Positions 52,975 to 62,366 of a stretch of 64,000 nucleotides of DNA are shown here, in pieces. Numbering within the stretch: the stretch's first letter is position 1; each line of letters opens with the position of its first letter. The notes under the pieces are model-generated. The model saw nothing but the letters and a program-made list of their open reading frames with translations, was not told where the DNA came from and ran no database searches. Made by a program: the position numbers and the translations under genes. Source of the DNA: Shimia sp040370365 (GTDB lineage Bacteria > Pseudomonadota > Alphaproteobacteria > Rhodobacterales > Rhodobacteraceae); contig NZ_BAABWQ010000004.1 in NCBI RefSeq assembly GCF_040370365.1, positions 434,001 to 498,000 of the forward strand. The letters are read 5' to 3'.

Positions 52975-54333
52975 ATGAGCATTGCACTTGTCATCCTAGC
53001 CGCAGGCAAAGGCACACGGATGAACTCGGACCTGCCAAAAGTTCTGCACCCTATCGCAGGCGCCCCATTGCTGCATCACGCGATGCGCACTGGCGCAGCA
53101 CTTGAACCCGAGCGCACCATCGTGGTCGCGGGTCATCAAGCAGATCAGGTGCAGGCGGCTGCATTGGAGTTTGATCACACCGCCGAAGTGTTAATGCAGA
53201 CCGAGCAGCTGGGCACCGGCCACGCTGTGGACCAAGCGCGCGAGGCCCTCAAAGGATTTAAAGGCGACGTGGTTGTGCTCTTTGGAGACACGCCTTTTCT
53301 GAAACCCGAAACGCTTGAGCGCATGATCGCTGCCCGCCGCCATCACGATGTTGTCGTGCTCGGCTTTGACATCGCACAGGTCCAACCACGCTATGGTCGA
53401 TTGGTCATGGACGGGGATCGTCTAGCGAAAATTGTTGAATACAAAGACGCAACAGAAGAAGAACGCCAAATTCGTTTCACCAACTCAGGCTTGATGGCGT
53501 GTGATGCAACATTGCTGTTTGATCTGATCGCGAAACTCAGCAACAACAATGCCTCAGGTGAGTATTACCTCACTGAGGTGCCAGAGCTTGCAAATGCGCG
53601 CGGCGCAAAAGTCACTGCCGTGAAGTGTGACGAGGCGGAAACCCTGGGGGTGGATTCTCGTAAAGACCTCGCCGGAGCAGAAGCTATCTATCAAAAAAAT
53701 GCGCGTACTGCTCTGCTAGAAGACGGGGTGACACTCACCGCGCCAGACACGGTATTTCTATCATTTGACACGGCGATTGGCCGCGACGCCACCGTTGAAC
53801 CGAACGTCGTGTTTGGTCCGGGTGTGACGATCGAATCCGGCGCCACCATCCGTGCATTTTCACATCTGGAAGGCTGTCATGTCTCTCGTGGTACCATGGT
53901 TGGCCCTTATGCCCGCTTGCGCCCCGGGGCCGAACTTTCTGAAGATGTTCACATCGGTAACTTTGTAGAAATCAAAAATGCGCAGATTGGCACAGGGACA
54001 AAGGTCAATCACCTTTCCTATATTGGCGATGCGACCCTGGGGGCGGGCACCAACATTGGCGCCGGGACAATCACCTGCAACTACGACGGAGTGATGAAAC
54101 ACCACACCCATATCGGAGACAACGTCTTCATTGGTTCAAACACCATGTTGGTCGCGCCTGTGTCTATCGGAAACGAAGCCATGACCGGGTCAGGTTCGGT
54201 GATCACTAAAAACGTCCCAGACACCGCACTGGCGCTATCTCGTGCGGAGCAAACCAACAAACCCGGCGTTGCACTAAAATTGTTTGAAATGTTAAAGAAA
54301 AAGAAACAAAAACTGACTTCGGGTGCCAAATAA
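52975..54333 (+). CDS. glmU: GlmU, UDP-N-acetylglucosamine pyrophosphorylase / GlcN-1-P acetyltransferase
   Basis: A two-domain enzyme making UDP-GlcNAc for peptidoglycan and LPS. At 452 aa the N-terminal LAAGKGTRMNSDLPKVLHPIAG is the uridylyltransferase signature, with GTGHAV and GEYYLTEVP further on. The C-terminal left-handed beta-helix has hexapeptide repeats and the acetyl-CoA end GAGTITCNYDGVMKHHTHIGDNVFIGSNTMLVAPV. It overlaps glmS by 1 bp, so both enzymes of the route are made together. Confidence 0.97.
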   Translation: MSIALVILAAGKGTRMNSDLPKVLHPIAGAPLLHHAMRTGAALEPERTIVVAGHQADQVQAAALEFDHTAEVLMQTEQLGTGHAVDQAREALKGFKGDVVVLFGDTPFLKPETLERMIAARRHHDVVVLGFDIAQVQPRYGRLVMDGDRLAKIVEYKDATEEERQIRFTNSGLMACDATLLFDLIAKLSNNNASGEYYLTEVPELANARGAKVTAVKCDEAETLGVDSRKDLAGAEAIYQKNARTALLEDGVTLTAPDTVFLSFDTAIGRDATVEPNVVFGPGVTIESGATIRAFSHLEGCHVSRGTMVGPYARLRPGAELSEDVHIGNFVEIKNAQIGTGTKVNHLSYIGDATLGAGTNIGAGTITCNYDGVMKHHTHIGDNVFIGSNTMLVAPVSIGNEAMTGSGSVITKNVPDTALALSRAEQTNKPGVALKLFEMLKKKKQKLTSGAK

Positions 54334-56156
54334 TGTGCGGTATTGTAGGTGTTCTTGGCTCACATGAAGCAGCCCCCTTGCTGGTCGAAACGCTGAAACG
54401 GCTGGAATACCGCGGGTATGACAGCGCGGGTATTGCGACTGTGAATGATGGCGTTTTGGATCGTCGCCGCGCCGTTGGAAAACTGGTCAACCTGTCCGAT
54501 TTATTGGTACATGAGCCACTGCGCGGTAAATCCGGTATCGGCCACACGCGTTGGGCCACTCATGGCGCGCCGACCGTGTCCAACGCCCACCCGCATCAGG
54601 CCGGTCCCGTGGCGGTGGTGCACAATGGCATCATCGAAAACTTCCGAGATCTGCGCGAAGAATTGTCCAACGATGGGTTTTCTTTCGTCACAGAAACCGA
54701 CACAGAAACCGTCGCGCTTCTGACGCAAAAATACATCCAATCCGGCATGCACCCCATTGAAGCTGCCCTTAAAACTCTAAGCCGCCTAGACGGCGCGTTC
54801 GCGCTTGCTTTCCTCTTTGAAGGCGAAGACGACTTGATCGTGGCGGCCCGTAAAGGCTCGCCACTGGCAATTGGGCACGGCGACGGAGAAATGTATGTAG
54901 GCTCTGACGCGATTGCTCTTGCGCCGCTCACAAACGAGGTCACCTATCTTGATGAGGGTGACAGCGCTGTTCTCACCCGCACCAGCTTGCAAATATTCGA
55001 CGCAGAGGGCGCGGAGGTTACCCGCGAAGCGAAGACCATCAACATCGACCAAACACTGGTCGACAAAGGCAACCACAAACACTTCATGGCCAAAGAGATT
55101 GGCGAGCAGCCATTGGTGTTGGGCAATGCCATCGACCATTATCTGTCTCAAGACGGGAATACGGTTTCTCTGCCAGACACAAACCTGGATTTCACCCAAA
55201 TCAATCGGCTGACCATGGTTGCATGTGGCACTGCGTACTACGCCTGCCTGACCGCGAAATACTGGTTCGAACAGATCGCCGGACTGCCGGTTGAAGTAGA
55301 TGTCGCTTCGGAGTTTCGCTATCGTGAGCCACCGGTTACCGAAGGAACGGTAGCACTATTTGTCTCACAATCGGGCGAAACAGCGGACACATTGGCGGCA
55401 CTCCGCTATTGCGCAGGCAAGGCGCAGAGTATTGTGTCTGTGGTCAACGTTCCTGAAAGTTCAATTGCTCGGGAAAGCGATCTGGCACTTCCCATTTTGG
55501 CAGGCGTAGAGATTGGTGTCGCATCAACCAAGGCGTTTACCTGCCAATTGACAGTGTTGTTAATGCTGGCACTCAAGGCCGCCAAAGATCGCGGCAAGTT
55601 GACGAACGAGGAGATGACAAAACACCTCTCCGACCTACGTGCTATGCCCGGCCTGATCAATCAAGCGCTTGCTGCAGAAGCACAAATCAAAGACGTTGCA
55701 CGCAAGCTTTCAGAGGCGCGTGACATTTTGTTTTTGGGGCGCGGACGCATGTTCCCCCTCGCCCTTGAGGGCGCCCTAAAACTAAAGGAAATCAGCTATA
55801 TACATGCTGAAGCTTATGCGTCCGGCGAACTCAAACATGGCCCCATTGCGTTGATCGACAAACATGTGCCCGTTGTGGTGATGGCGCCTTATGACGAACT
55901 TTTTGATAAATCGATCTCCAATATGCAGGAGGTTATGGCGCGCGCCGGTAAGGTACTTTTGATCACCGATACGGACGGTCTCAAAGAAGGCGCTGATGGC
56001 ACTTGGGACACAATCCGGATGCCACAAGTTCCGCCGGTGCTGTCTCCCATTCTTTATGCCATCCCCGCACAGCTTCTGGCCTATTACACTGCGGTCGCCA
56101 AAGGCACCGACGTGGATCAGCCGCGCAATCTCGCCAAATCCGTGACGGTAGAATGA
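54333..56156 (+). CDS. glmS: Glutamine-fructose-6-phosphate aminotransferase (isomerising)
   Basis: This enzyme produces glucosamine-6-phosphate from fructose-6-P and glutamine. At 607 aa the N-terminal glutaminase begins with catalytic Cys2 (MCGIVGVLG), followed by RLEYRGYDSAG and GHTRWATHG. Two SIS domains follow (FVSQSGETADTLAALR, ASTKAFTCQL), and the C terminus ends AKSVTVE with the catalytic-end Lys. A 4-bp overlap couples the next gene. No glmS ribozyme is expected or seen in this clade. Confidence 0.98.
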   Translation: MCGIVGVLGSHEAAPLLVETLKRLEYRGYDSAGIATVNDGVLDRRRAVGKLVNLSDLLVHEPLRGKSGIGHTRWATHGAPTVSNAHPHQAGPVAVVHNGIIENFRDLREELSNDGFSFVTETDTETVALLTQKYIQSGMHPIEAALKTLSRLDGAFALAFLFEGEDDLIVAARKGSPLAIGHGDGEMYVGSDAIALAPLTNEVTYLDEGDSAVLTRTSLQIFDAEGAEVTREAKTINIDQTLVDKGNHKHFMAKEIGEQPLVLGNAIDHYLSQDGNTVSLPDTNLDFTQINRLTMVACGTAYYACLTAKYWFEQIAGLPVEVDVASEFRYREPPVTEGTVALFVSQSGETADTLAALRYCAGKAQSIVSVVNVPESSIARESDLALPILAGVEIGVASTKAFTCQLTVLLMLALKAAKDRGKLTNEEMTKHLSDLRAMPGLINQALAAEAQIKDVARKLSEARDILFLGRGRMFPLALEGALKLKEISYIHAEAYASGELKHGPIALIDKHVPVVVMAPYDELFDKSISNMQEVMARAGKVLLITDTDGLKEGADGTWDTIRMPQVPPVLSPILYAIPAQLLAYYTAVAKGTDVDQPRNLAKSVTVE

Positions 56157-56833
56157 TGACGCTTGAGGACGCTCTTGCAGCCCTAAAATCGAACGCTGAA
56201 ACCGACCGTGCCGAAGGGATGGCGTCCTATCACAAGCAGACGCGGCCTGTGCTTGGCGTTGCCAATCCCGCACTGAACGAGCTCAGCAAAACTTGGCGTC
56301 AGAGCCTTGGTGTTGAGGACCGAGTGCGGCTTGCGAGCGAGCTCTGGAGCACTGATATTTTTGAAGCGCGCATTGTCGCGGCAAAAACACTCACCCAAGC
56401 CCGTCTCCGTCCAGATAGCGCCGCTTGGGAATTGATCTGCGATTGGGTACGTGACTTTGACAGCTGGGCGATTGCTGATCACGTCTGTATGGCGGGCCAA
56501 CGTCGCCTGATGGCCGATCCGACCCGCATCGATACTGTTGAGACTTGGACCACGTCAGATCACATGTGGACACGCCGCGCCGCTCTCGTAATCACCCTGC
56601 CCTGGACCAAACAAAACTTCCCCAAGCCCCTAGATCTGGAGATCAGAGACCGTGTTTTGGGTTGGGCGGCGTCTTATGCCGAGGATCACACATGGTTCAT
56701 CCAAAAAGCCGTTGCTTGGTGGCTGCGCGACCTGTCCAAACACGATCCGGATCGAACACGCGCCTTCTTGGCCACCCATAGCGACAACATGAAGCCTTTT
56801 GCCGTGAAAGAGGCCTCCAAGCACCTCGCCTAG
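56153..56833 (+). CDS. AlkD-like DNA alkylation repair protein
   Basis: At 226 aa (225 if the ATG at 56156 is used) it is all-helical with repeats of the HEAT type typical of AlkD (ELSKTWRQSLGVEDRVRLASELWSTDIFEARIVAAKTLTQARL; FDSWAIADHVCMAG; WWLRDLSKHDPDRTRAFLATH). Such glycosylases excise 3- and 7-alkylpurines. ATGA overlap with glmS gives coupling, although the roles are unrelated. A 9-bp hairpin (56854-56883) lies downstream. Confidence 0.88.
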   Translation: MMTLEDALAALKSNAETDRAEGMASYHKQTRPVLGVANPALNELSKTWRQSLGVEDRVRLASELWSTDIFEARIVAAKTLTQARLRPDSAAWELICDWVRDFDSWAIADHVCMAGQRRLMADPTRIDTVETWTTSDHMWTRRAALVITLPWTKQNFPKPLDLEIRDRVLGWAASYAEDHTWFIQKAVAWWLRDLSKHDPDRTRAFLATHSDNMKPFAVKEASKHLA

Positions 56834-56853
56834 ACTTGGTCGGCCAGCATATT

Positions 56854-56883
56854 GTGCCAAAATACATCTACAACTTTTGGCGC
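56854..56883 (+). terminator. Possible hairpin terminator after the AlkD-like gene
   Basis: GTGCCAAAA (56854-56862) pairs with TTTTGGCGC (56875-56883) with one G-T pair around a 12-base loop. No T-run follows. Confidence 0.4.
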
Positions 56884-56920
56884 TCTTGCTGTGGACGCAA
56901 TCGGGGACTAACTATGGTGT

Positions 56921-57925
56921 ATGACTGCTCCATTGATTGACCCGTTTCACCGCGCAATCTCCTACCTGCGCGTTTCCGTCACTGACCGGTGCGACTTTCG
57001 CTGTGTCTATTGCATGGCGGAGAACATGACCTTCCTGCCGAAGAAAGAGCTTCTGACGCTCGAAGAGTTGGATCGTATGTGTTCAACGTTTGTGCGCCTT
57101 GGTGTTGAGAAACTACGGATCACTGGCGGCGAGCCTTTGGTACGTCGGGACATCATGACTTTTTTTAGAGGCATGACGCGGCACCTAGAAAGCGGTGCGC
57201 TGAAGGAGCTGACTCTCACAACCAATGGATCGCAGCTGGAAAAATACGCCGATGAACTCTACGCCTGTGGTGTGCGGCGCATCAACGTCTCGCTGGACAC
57301 AATTGACGAGACCAAATTTGCCGAGATCACCCGTTGGGGCCGACTGCCTCAAGTGATGCGCGGTCTGGATGCCGCGCAAAAGGCTGGCCTGCGCATCAAA
57401 ATCAACGCCGTTGCGCTCAAAGGTTTCAACGAGGACGAGCTGTTCACGTTGGCGGAATGGTGCGCGGAGCGTGACATGGACATGACTTGGATCGAAGTAA
57501 TGCCCATGGGCGATTTGGGAAACGAAGACCGCTTGGATCAATATTGGTCGCTTGACGATCTGCGTAACACGTTGAGTGAACGTTACACATTGACCGACCT
57601 CCCCGAGCGCACCGGCGGCCCAGCACGCTATGTCCGGCTGGAAGAAACCAGCCAAAAGATCGGCTTTATCACACCTATGACCCACAACTTCTGTGAAAGC
57701 TGTAACCGCGTGCGTCTGACATGTACCGGACAACTCTACATGTGTCTGGGTCAAGAGGACATGGCAGACCTGCGCGCACCTTTACGCGCCAGCGAGGGTG
57801 ACATGGTATTGGAGGATGCCATTCGCAACGCCATTTCATTAAAGCCTAAAGGACATGATTTTGACTATTCCCGCCAGCAGGTGGATGGCCAAATGACCCG
57901 CCACATGAGTCACACTGGCGGCTAA
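56921..57925 (+). CDS. moaA: GTP 3',8-cyclase MoaA
   Basis: This radical-SAM enzyme starts molybdenum-cofactor synthesis from GTP. At 334 aa the N-terminal cluster is TDRCDFRCVYCM (CxxxCxxC) and the C-terminal cluster is FCESCNRVRLTCTGQLYMCLG. LRITGGEPLVRRD and RINVSLDT follow the radical-SAM layout. No other moa genes are near. The gene converges with the lacI-type gene with 3 bp between and no visible terminator. Confidence 0.97.
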   Translation: MTAPLIDPFHRAISYLRVSVTDRCDFRCVYCMAENMTFLPKKELLTLEELDRMCSTFVRLGVEKLRITGGEPLVRRDIMTFFRGMTRHLESGALKELTLTTNGSQLEKYADELYACGVRRINVSLDTIDETKFAEITRWGRLPQVMRGLDAAQKAGLRIKINAVALKGFNEDELFTLAEWCAERDMDMTWIEVMPMGDLGNEDRLDQYWSLDDLRNTLSERYTLTDLPERTGGPARYVRLEETSQKIGFITPMTHNFCESCNRVRLTCTGQLYMCLGQEDMADLRAPLRASEGDMVLEDAIRNAISLKPKGHDFDYSRQQVDGQMTRHMSHTGG

Positions 57926-57928
57926 TTC

Positions 57929-58960
57929 CTAGGCCTGAAAAACCGGCCCAGTACTTTCGCGAGCAACCAAAAATACCGGCAGCGTATGAACATCACCGTC
58001 CGATGTGTCGGACGTTTGTGCAATTTGATCCAACAAACACCGAGCCGCCTTGTGCCCCAATTTGTTTCGATGCTGGTGAATAGTTGTGAGAGGCGGGTTA
58101 AACACTTCGGCCATCTCAATATTGTCGAACCCTGTGACCGAGATTTCCAACGGCACGCGCTGTCCCGCCCTTGTCAAACCGGAGATAAGACCAAAGGCCA
58201 ACTGGTCGCTCGCGCATATCCAGGCAGTGGGACCGTCCTTCAGATCTTTCACAACCTCTGCGGCACTGAGCCCTCCGGCAATCGAAAAGTCACATTGCAC
58301 GATCCAGTCGGGTCGGACTTCCCCTTTCAGTTCTGACAAGCGCGCCTCGAATGCCTCCCGACGTTCATGTGACAATATGTTTGAGGACGGACCTGCCAAA
58401 TGGCCAAAGCGGCGGTGCCCCAACTCCCATAAATGATCCACCAAAACGCGAATCCCTCCGGCATTGTCGGATCGAACCGAGTGTCCTTTGAAGCCGTGCA
58501 CCCACTCACAGACAAAAACAATTGGACAATTTGGAAACACGGCTTGCGTGTCTTCTAAATCGGAAAGTGCAATGGATCCATCAAGAACAATCAAGCCATC
58601 AGCATGTCCTGCAGCCACAAATCCTTGAATCTGTTCCGTCGTCATTGGCCCATCGCCGCTGTCAGACAGCAGAAGGTTGTAATCTGCCGCACTCAACTCC
58701 CGCTCTAAGCCTGATAAAATATTGGAGAAGAACGGGTTAGAAATGTTGGGCACCAATGCCAGAATGGTTTTTGAGGTGTTCGTACGCAGGTTTCTCGCGG
58801 CCCGATTCACTCTGTAGCCGGTCTTTTTAACGGCCTCCAGAACCGCATTTCGTGTCGATTCCGACACCACAGACGGATCATTAAGCACGCGACTAACGGT
58901 GGCTGTCGACACCCCTGCAATCCGCGCTACATCCACCAACTTCGGCAAAGTTTGCTTCAC
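57929..58960 (-). CDS. LacI-family transcriptional regulator of the sugar ABC operon
   Basis: At 343 aa the N-terminal helix-turn-helix (LVDVARIAGVSTATVSRVLNDPSVVSESTRNAVLEAVKKTGYRVN) is followed by the periplasmic-binding-protein-like effector domain (TNTSKTILALVPNISNPFFSNIL; VDHLWELGHRRFGHLAGP; ITGFDNIEM-type TGFDNIEMAEV). It is divergent from the ABC operon with two identical 14-bp palindromes in between, so it very probably represses it until the sugar or a derivative binds. Confidence 0.95.
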   Translation of the reverse strand: MKQTLPKLVDVARIAGVSTATVSRVLNDPSVVSESTRNAVLEAVKKTGYRVNRAARNLRTNTSKTILALVPNISNPFFSNILSGLERELSAADYNLLLSDSGDGPMTTEQIQGFVAAGHADGLIVLDGSIALSDLEDTQAVFPNCPIVFVCEWVHGFKGHSVRSDNAGGIRVLVDHLWELGHRRFGHLAGPSSNILSHERREAFEARLSELKGEVRPDWIVQCDFSIAGGLSAAEVVKDLKDGPTAWICASDQLAFGLISGLTRAGQRVPLEISVTGFDNIEMAEVFNPPLTTIHQHRNKLGHKAARCLLDQIAQTSDTSDGDVHTLPVFLVARESTGPVFQA

Positions 58961-59018
58961 AATTTATTCGCGCCTCGAATTATTTCTTGACTCAATTTCC
59001 TTTCGGAAGTTACCGATA

Positions 59019-59032
59019 TGTAATCGATTACA
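59019..59032. promoter_or_regulatory. LacI-type operator 1
   Basis: TGTAATCGATTACA is a perfect 14-bp palindrome with the CG centre usual for LacI-family sites. It lies between the divergent regulator and importer genes. A TTGACT at 58987-58992 is a possible -35. Confidence 0.8.
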
Positions 59033-59106
59033 ACTCGCTGTCAATGTGCGCGATGATCCGAATTCGGCATCCATGCATCAAAACAGCAAGTTGTTTGGGA
59101 GGACAT

Positions 59107-59120
59107 GTAATCGATTACAG
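59107..59120. promoter_or_regulatory. LacI-type operator 2, identical to operator 1
   Basis: The same 14-bp palindrome recurs 88 bp downstream and ends 34 bp before the binding-protein start. The spacing may allow looping between the two sites. Confidence 0.8.
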
Positions 59121-59153
59121 AAGGGTCACAACGACCCGCTTAGGGAGGAAAAA

Positions 59154-60383
59154 ATGAACTTTTACAAATCCACAACTGCGGCTGTCGCAGTCTGCGCAGC
59201 AGGTGCTGTCTCTGCCGCGGATCTCGAGGTTACACATTGGTGGACCTCAGGTGGCGAGGCCGCAGCTGTTTCTGAATTCGCCAAGGCGTTTAACGCCACA
59301 GGTAACAATTGGGTCGACGGCGCAATTGCCGGCTCAGGTGGGACCGCGCGACCAATTATTGTCAGCCGCATCATTGGCGGCGATCCGATGCACGCAACCC
59401 AGCTCAATCACGGTCGTCAGGCCGAAGAGCTGATCGAGGCAGGCCTCATGCTAGACCTGACCGATGTTGCGGAAGCCGAAGGCTGGAAAGACATTGTGAA
59501 CCCAACGTCGCTTCTGGACAGCTGTACCGTTGACGGCAAAATCTACTGCGCCCCAGTCAATATCCATTCCTGGCAGTGGATCTGGCTCAGCCATCAGGCA
59601 TTTGCTGATGCAGGCGCCGACGTGCCATCAAACTGGGACGAATTTGTCGCATCTGCCCCCGCTCTCGAAGCCGCAGGTAAAATTCCGCTCGCGATGGGTC
59701 AGCAGGCTTGGCAGTCCTCCGGAGCATTTGGTGTTATGACAGTGGCAATTGCTGGTCAGGACGCTTGGCTAGCCGTAAACGCAGACAAAAATGCCGAAGT
59801 CGCTGCTGGCGCTGAATATGCTAAGGTTTTCGAAGCTGCGGCAACCGCACGCGCCATGGCCGCGAACTCCAACGTCCAAGATTGGAACCAAGCCACAAAT
59901 CTGGTGATCACTGGTAAAGCTGGCGCACAGATCATGGGTGACTGGGCGCAGGGCGAATTCCAGGTTGCTAATCAAGTCGCTGGCGAAGATTACACCTGCC
60001 TCCCTGGCTTGGGAGTAAATGAGGTGATTTCCACAGGCGGGGACGCGTTCTATTTCCCCAAACAGGATGACCCAGCAATAGAAGCTGCGCAAAAAGAACT
60101 TGCTTCACTGCTTTTGAGCCCAGAAGTTCAGGTTAACTTCAACCTGAAAAAAGGGTCCCTACCAGTGCGTGGCGATGTCGATCTTGCTACCGCAAACGAC
60201 TGCATGAAGAAGGGTTTGGCAATTCTTGCCAGCGGAAATATCCTACCGGATGGCAACCAGACCTTGTCCCCGGACACTGCAGGTCAAATCGAAGACCTGA
60301 TGGTCGAATTCTGGAACGATCCGTCTTACTCGGCTGCTGACGCGCAAGCGAAATACGCCGAAATCATCGCAGAAGCGGACTAA
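59154..60383 (+). CDS. Sugar ABC transporter substrate-binding protein
   Basis: At 409 aa from ATG 59154 with AGGGAGG upstream, it has a signal peptide ending AVSAAD. The mature protein starts LEVTHWWTSGGEAAAVSEFAKAF, typical of family-1 solute-binding proteins of the glucose/mannose group. It contains GNNWVDGAIAGSGGTARPIIVSRIIGGDPMHATQL and PVNIHSWQWIWL (aromatic sugar stacking). The longer ORF is rejected. First gene of the importer operon, and expected to be the most expressed. Confidence 0.93.
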   Translation: MNFYKSTTAAVAVCAAGAVSAADLEVTHWWTSGGEAAAVSEFAKAFNATGNNWVDGAIAGSGGTARPIIVSRIIGGDPMHATQLNHGRQAEELIEAGLMLDLTDVAEAEGWKDIVNPTSLLDSCTVDGKIYCAPVNIHSWQWIWLSHQAFADAGADVPSNWDEFVASAPALEAAGKIPLAMGQQAWQSSGAFGVMTVAIAGQDAWLAVNADKNAEVAAGAEYAKVFEAAATARAMAANSNVQDWNQATNLVITGKAGAQIMGDWAQGEFQVANQVAGEDYTCLPGLGVNEVISTGGDAFYFPKQDDPAIEAAQKELASLLLSPEVQVNFNLKKGSLPVRGDVDLATANDCMKKGLAILASGNILPDGNQTLSPDTAGQIEDLMVEFWNDPSYSAADAQAKYAEIIAEAD

Positions 60384-60393
60384 TCCGCCGATT

Positions 60394-60420
60394 GCAGAGC
60401 CCGCAACACGCGGGCTCTGC
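60394..60420 (+). other. Stable hairpin after the binding-protein gene
   Basis: A perfect 11-bp stem with a 5-base loop (AACAC) follows the stop by 10 bp, without a T-run. Such stems stabilise the upstream part of ABC-operon transcripts and so lower permease expression. A second 7-bp stem (60450-60456 with 60474-60480) follows before the permease start. Confidence 0.65.
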
Positions 60421-60495
60421 CCTCCTCTGCCCCAATTTCCCCAATCGGACCTGATGTAAGTCGCACTCAGACGCATCAGGCTGGAGACCCAAGCC

Positions 60496-61428
60496 ATGGC
60501 TGTGACTGACGGCGCACAGGCGGAGTCCCCCCGGACTACTGCCAAGCGGCCCAACCGCCTCTTCAAAAACATGACGGCGAAACTCGCCGCGATCCCGATG
60601 ATATTCACCGCGCTGGTGGTGTTTATCGGTTGTACTCTTTGGACAATCTATCACTCGTTCACCAAATCCAAATTGCTGCCAGCGCCCGACAAATGGGTGG
60701 GACTGGATCAATATGAACGCCTCTGGAGCACGCGCCGTTGGCTTGTCTCCATCGAGAATCTCGCGATCTATGGTATCTGCTCGCTGGTTTTGAGCCTTGT
60801 GATCGGCTTTGTTTTGGCGGCCCTTTTGGATCGCAAAATTCGCGGCGAAGGCGTGTTCCGCACTATCTTCCTTTACCCGTTTGCTCTCAGTTTCATTGTG
60901 ACTGGTCTTGTTTGGCAGTGGATCCTGAATCCGCAGTTTGGCATTCAGGGTGTGATTCAAAAATGGGGCTGGGAAAGCTTCGCCTTCGATCCGCTCAACA
61001 ACGCTAACATCGTTATCTACGGCATCCTGATTGCAGGGATCTGGCAAGGCTCCGGCTTCATCATGGTGATCCTGCTCGCTGGCCTGCGTGGCATTGACGA
61101 AGACATCTGGAAAGCCTCGCGTGTTGAGGGTATTCCGGTCTGGAAAACCTACATTTTTATCGTCATCCCAATGTTGCGCCCGATTTTTGTGACCGCTCTG
61201 GTTCTGATCGCGGCGGGAATAATCAAGGTTTACGATCTCGTTGTGGCGCAAACCTCGGGCGGGCCGGGCATCGCATCCGAAGTCCCCGCAAAATACGTCA
61301 TCGAAAAAATGTTCCAAGCTCAAAACCTTGGCCAAGGCTTCGCAGCCTCCACCATGATGCTGCTCTCGGTCCTCGTTGTTCTGATCCCATGGGCCTATCT
61401 CGAATTCGGAGGCAAACGCCGTGACTGA
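60496..61428 (+). CDS. Sugar ABC transporter permease (MalF-like)
   Basis: A 310-aa inner-membrane protein with six helices. The EAA loop is VILLAGLRGIDEDIWKASRVEGIPVWKTYIFIVIP, which docks the ATPase. GGAG sits before ATG 60496. Its end overlaps the next permease by 8 bp. Members of this pair resemble the glucose/mannose importers of the CUT1 group, although the substrate cannot be fixed from sequence. Confidence 0.93.
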   Translation: MAVTDGAQAESPRTTAKRPNRLFKNMTAKLAAIPMIFTALVVFIGCTLWTIYHSFTKSKLLPAPDKWVGLDQYERLWSTRRWLVSIENLAIYGICSLVLSLVIGFVLAALLDRKIRGEGVFRTIFLYPFALSFIVTGLVWQWILNPQFGIQGVIQKWGWESFAFDPLNNANIVIYGILIAGIWQGSGFIMVILLAGLRGIDEDIWKASRVEGIPVWKTYIFIVIPMLRPIFVTALVLIAAGIIKVYDLVVAQTSGGPGIASEVPAKYVIEKMFQAQNLGQGFAASTMMLLSVLVVLIPWAYLEFGGKRRD

Positions 61429-62362
61429 TGCAACCACCAACGTCCGCGCCACACCGCGTGGCGCCAAGCCTCGAAAGCGCCTCACGCCGACCAACATTAT
61501 GCTCTATGGCACACTCCTTGTTGCGGCATTCTACTATCTGCTGCCGCTCTATGTGATGATCGTAACCTCGCTGAAAGGCATGCCGGAGATCCGCTTGGGC
61601 AACGTGTTTGCCCCACCTGTGGAAATCACCTTCGAGCCGTGGGTCAAGGCCTGGGCCGAAGCATGCACCGGCATCAACTGCGAAGGCTTGTCTCGCGGTT
61701 TCTGGAACTCGGTGCAAATCCTTGTCCCATCCGTGATTGTCTCCATCGCCATTGCCTCGGTCAACGGTTATGCGCTGTCGCTGTGGAAGTTCAAGGGCTC
61801 GGAGGTGTTCTTTACCATCCTGATATTTGGCGCTTTTATCCCTTATCAGGTGATGATCTATCCCATGGTGATCCTGCTGCGCGAAGCCGGCGAAGGGCTA
61901 TCCCTGATCACCGGCACAAAAATCCGCCTGATGGGCAGTATCTGGGGTCTTGTGATTGTACACACCGTCTTTGGTATGCCCATCCTCACCCTACTGTTCC
62001 GCAACTACTTTGCCTCCGTGCCCGAAGAACTTTTTAAAGCGGCTCGGGTTGATGGCGCAGGCTTCTGGCAGATCTACTTCCAGATCATGCTGCCGATGGC
62101 GCTGCCGATCTTTGTGGTGGCAATCATTCTGCAGGTCACCGGCATATGGAATGACTTTTTGTTTGGCGTAATCTTCACCAAACCCGACACCTATCCAATG
62201 ACGGTCCAACTGAACAACATCGTCAACTCGGTGCAGGGCGTCAAAGAATACAACGTGAATATGGCCGCGACGATGCTGACCGGGCTTGTGCCCCTCGTCA
62301 TCTATTTCGTCTCAGGCAAACTCTTCGTGCGCGGCATCGCCGCTGGCGCGGTGAAAGGATAA
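61421..62362 (+). CDS. Sugar ABC transporter permease (MalG-like)
   Basis: At 313 aa it has six helices, with the EAA loop FASVPEELFKAARVDGAGFWQIYFQIMLPM. The periplasmic loop FEPWVKAWAEACTGINCEGLSRGFWNSVQI, with two cysteines, recalls the permease C of glucose-type CUT1 importers. It starts inside the end of the preceding permease gene, and the ATPase gene begins 4 bp after its stop. Confidence 0.93.
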   Translation: MTDATTNVRATPRGAKPRKRLTPTNIMLYGTLLVAAFYYLLPLYVMIVTSLKGMPEIRLGNVFAPPVEITFEPWVKAWAEACTGINCEGLSRGFWNSVQILVPSVIVSIAIASVNGYALSLWKFKGSEVFFTILIFGAFIPYQVMIYPMVILLREAGEGLSLITGTKIRLMGSIWGLVIVHTVFGMPILTLLFRNYFASVPEELFKAARVDGAGFWQIYFQIMLPMALPIFVVAIILQVTGIWNDFLFGVIFTKPDTYPMTVQLNNIVNSVQGVKEYNVNMAATMLTGLVPLVIYFVSGKLFVRGIAAGAVKG

Positions 62363-62366
62363 TCCG

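Noticed and set aside
54250..54333. Possible glmS ribozyme upstream of glmS
   Set aside because: glmU directly overlaps glmS, leaving no leader. The ribozyme is a feature of Gram-positive bacteria.
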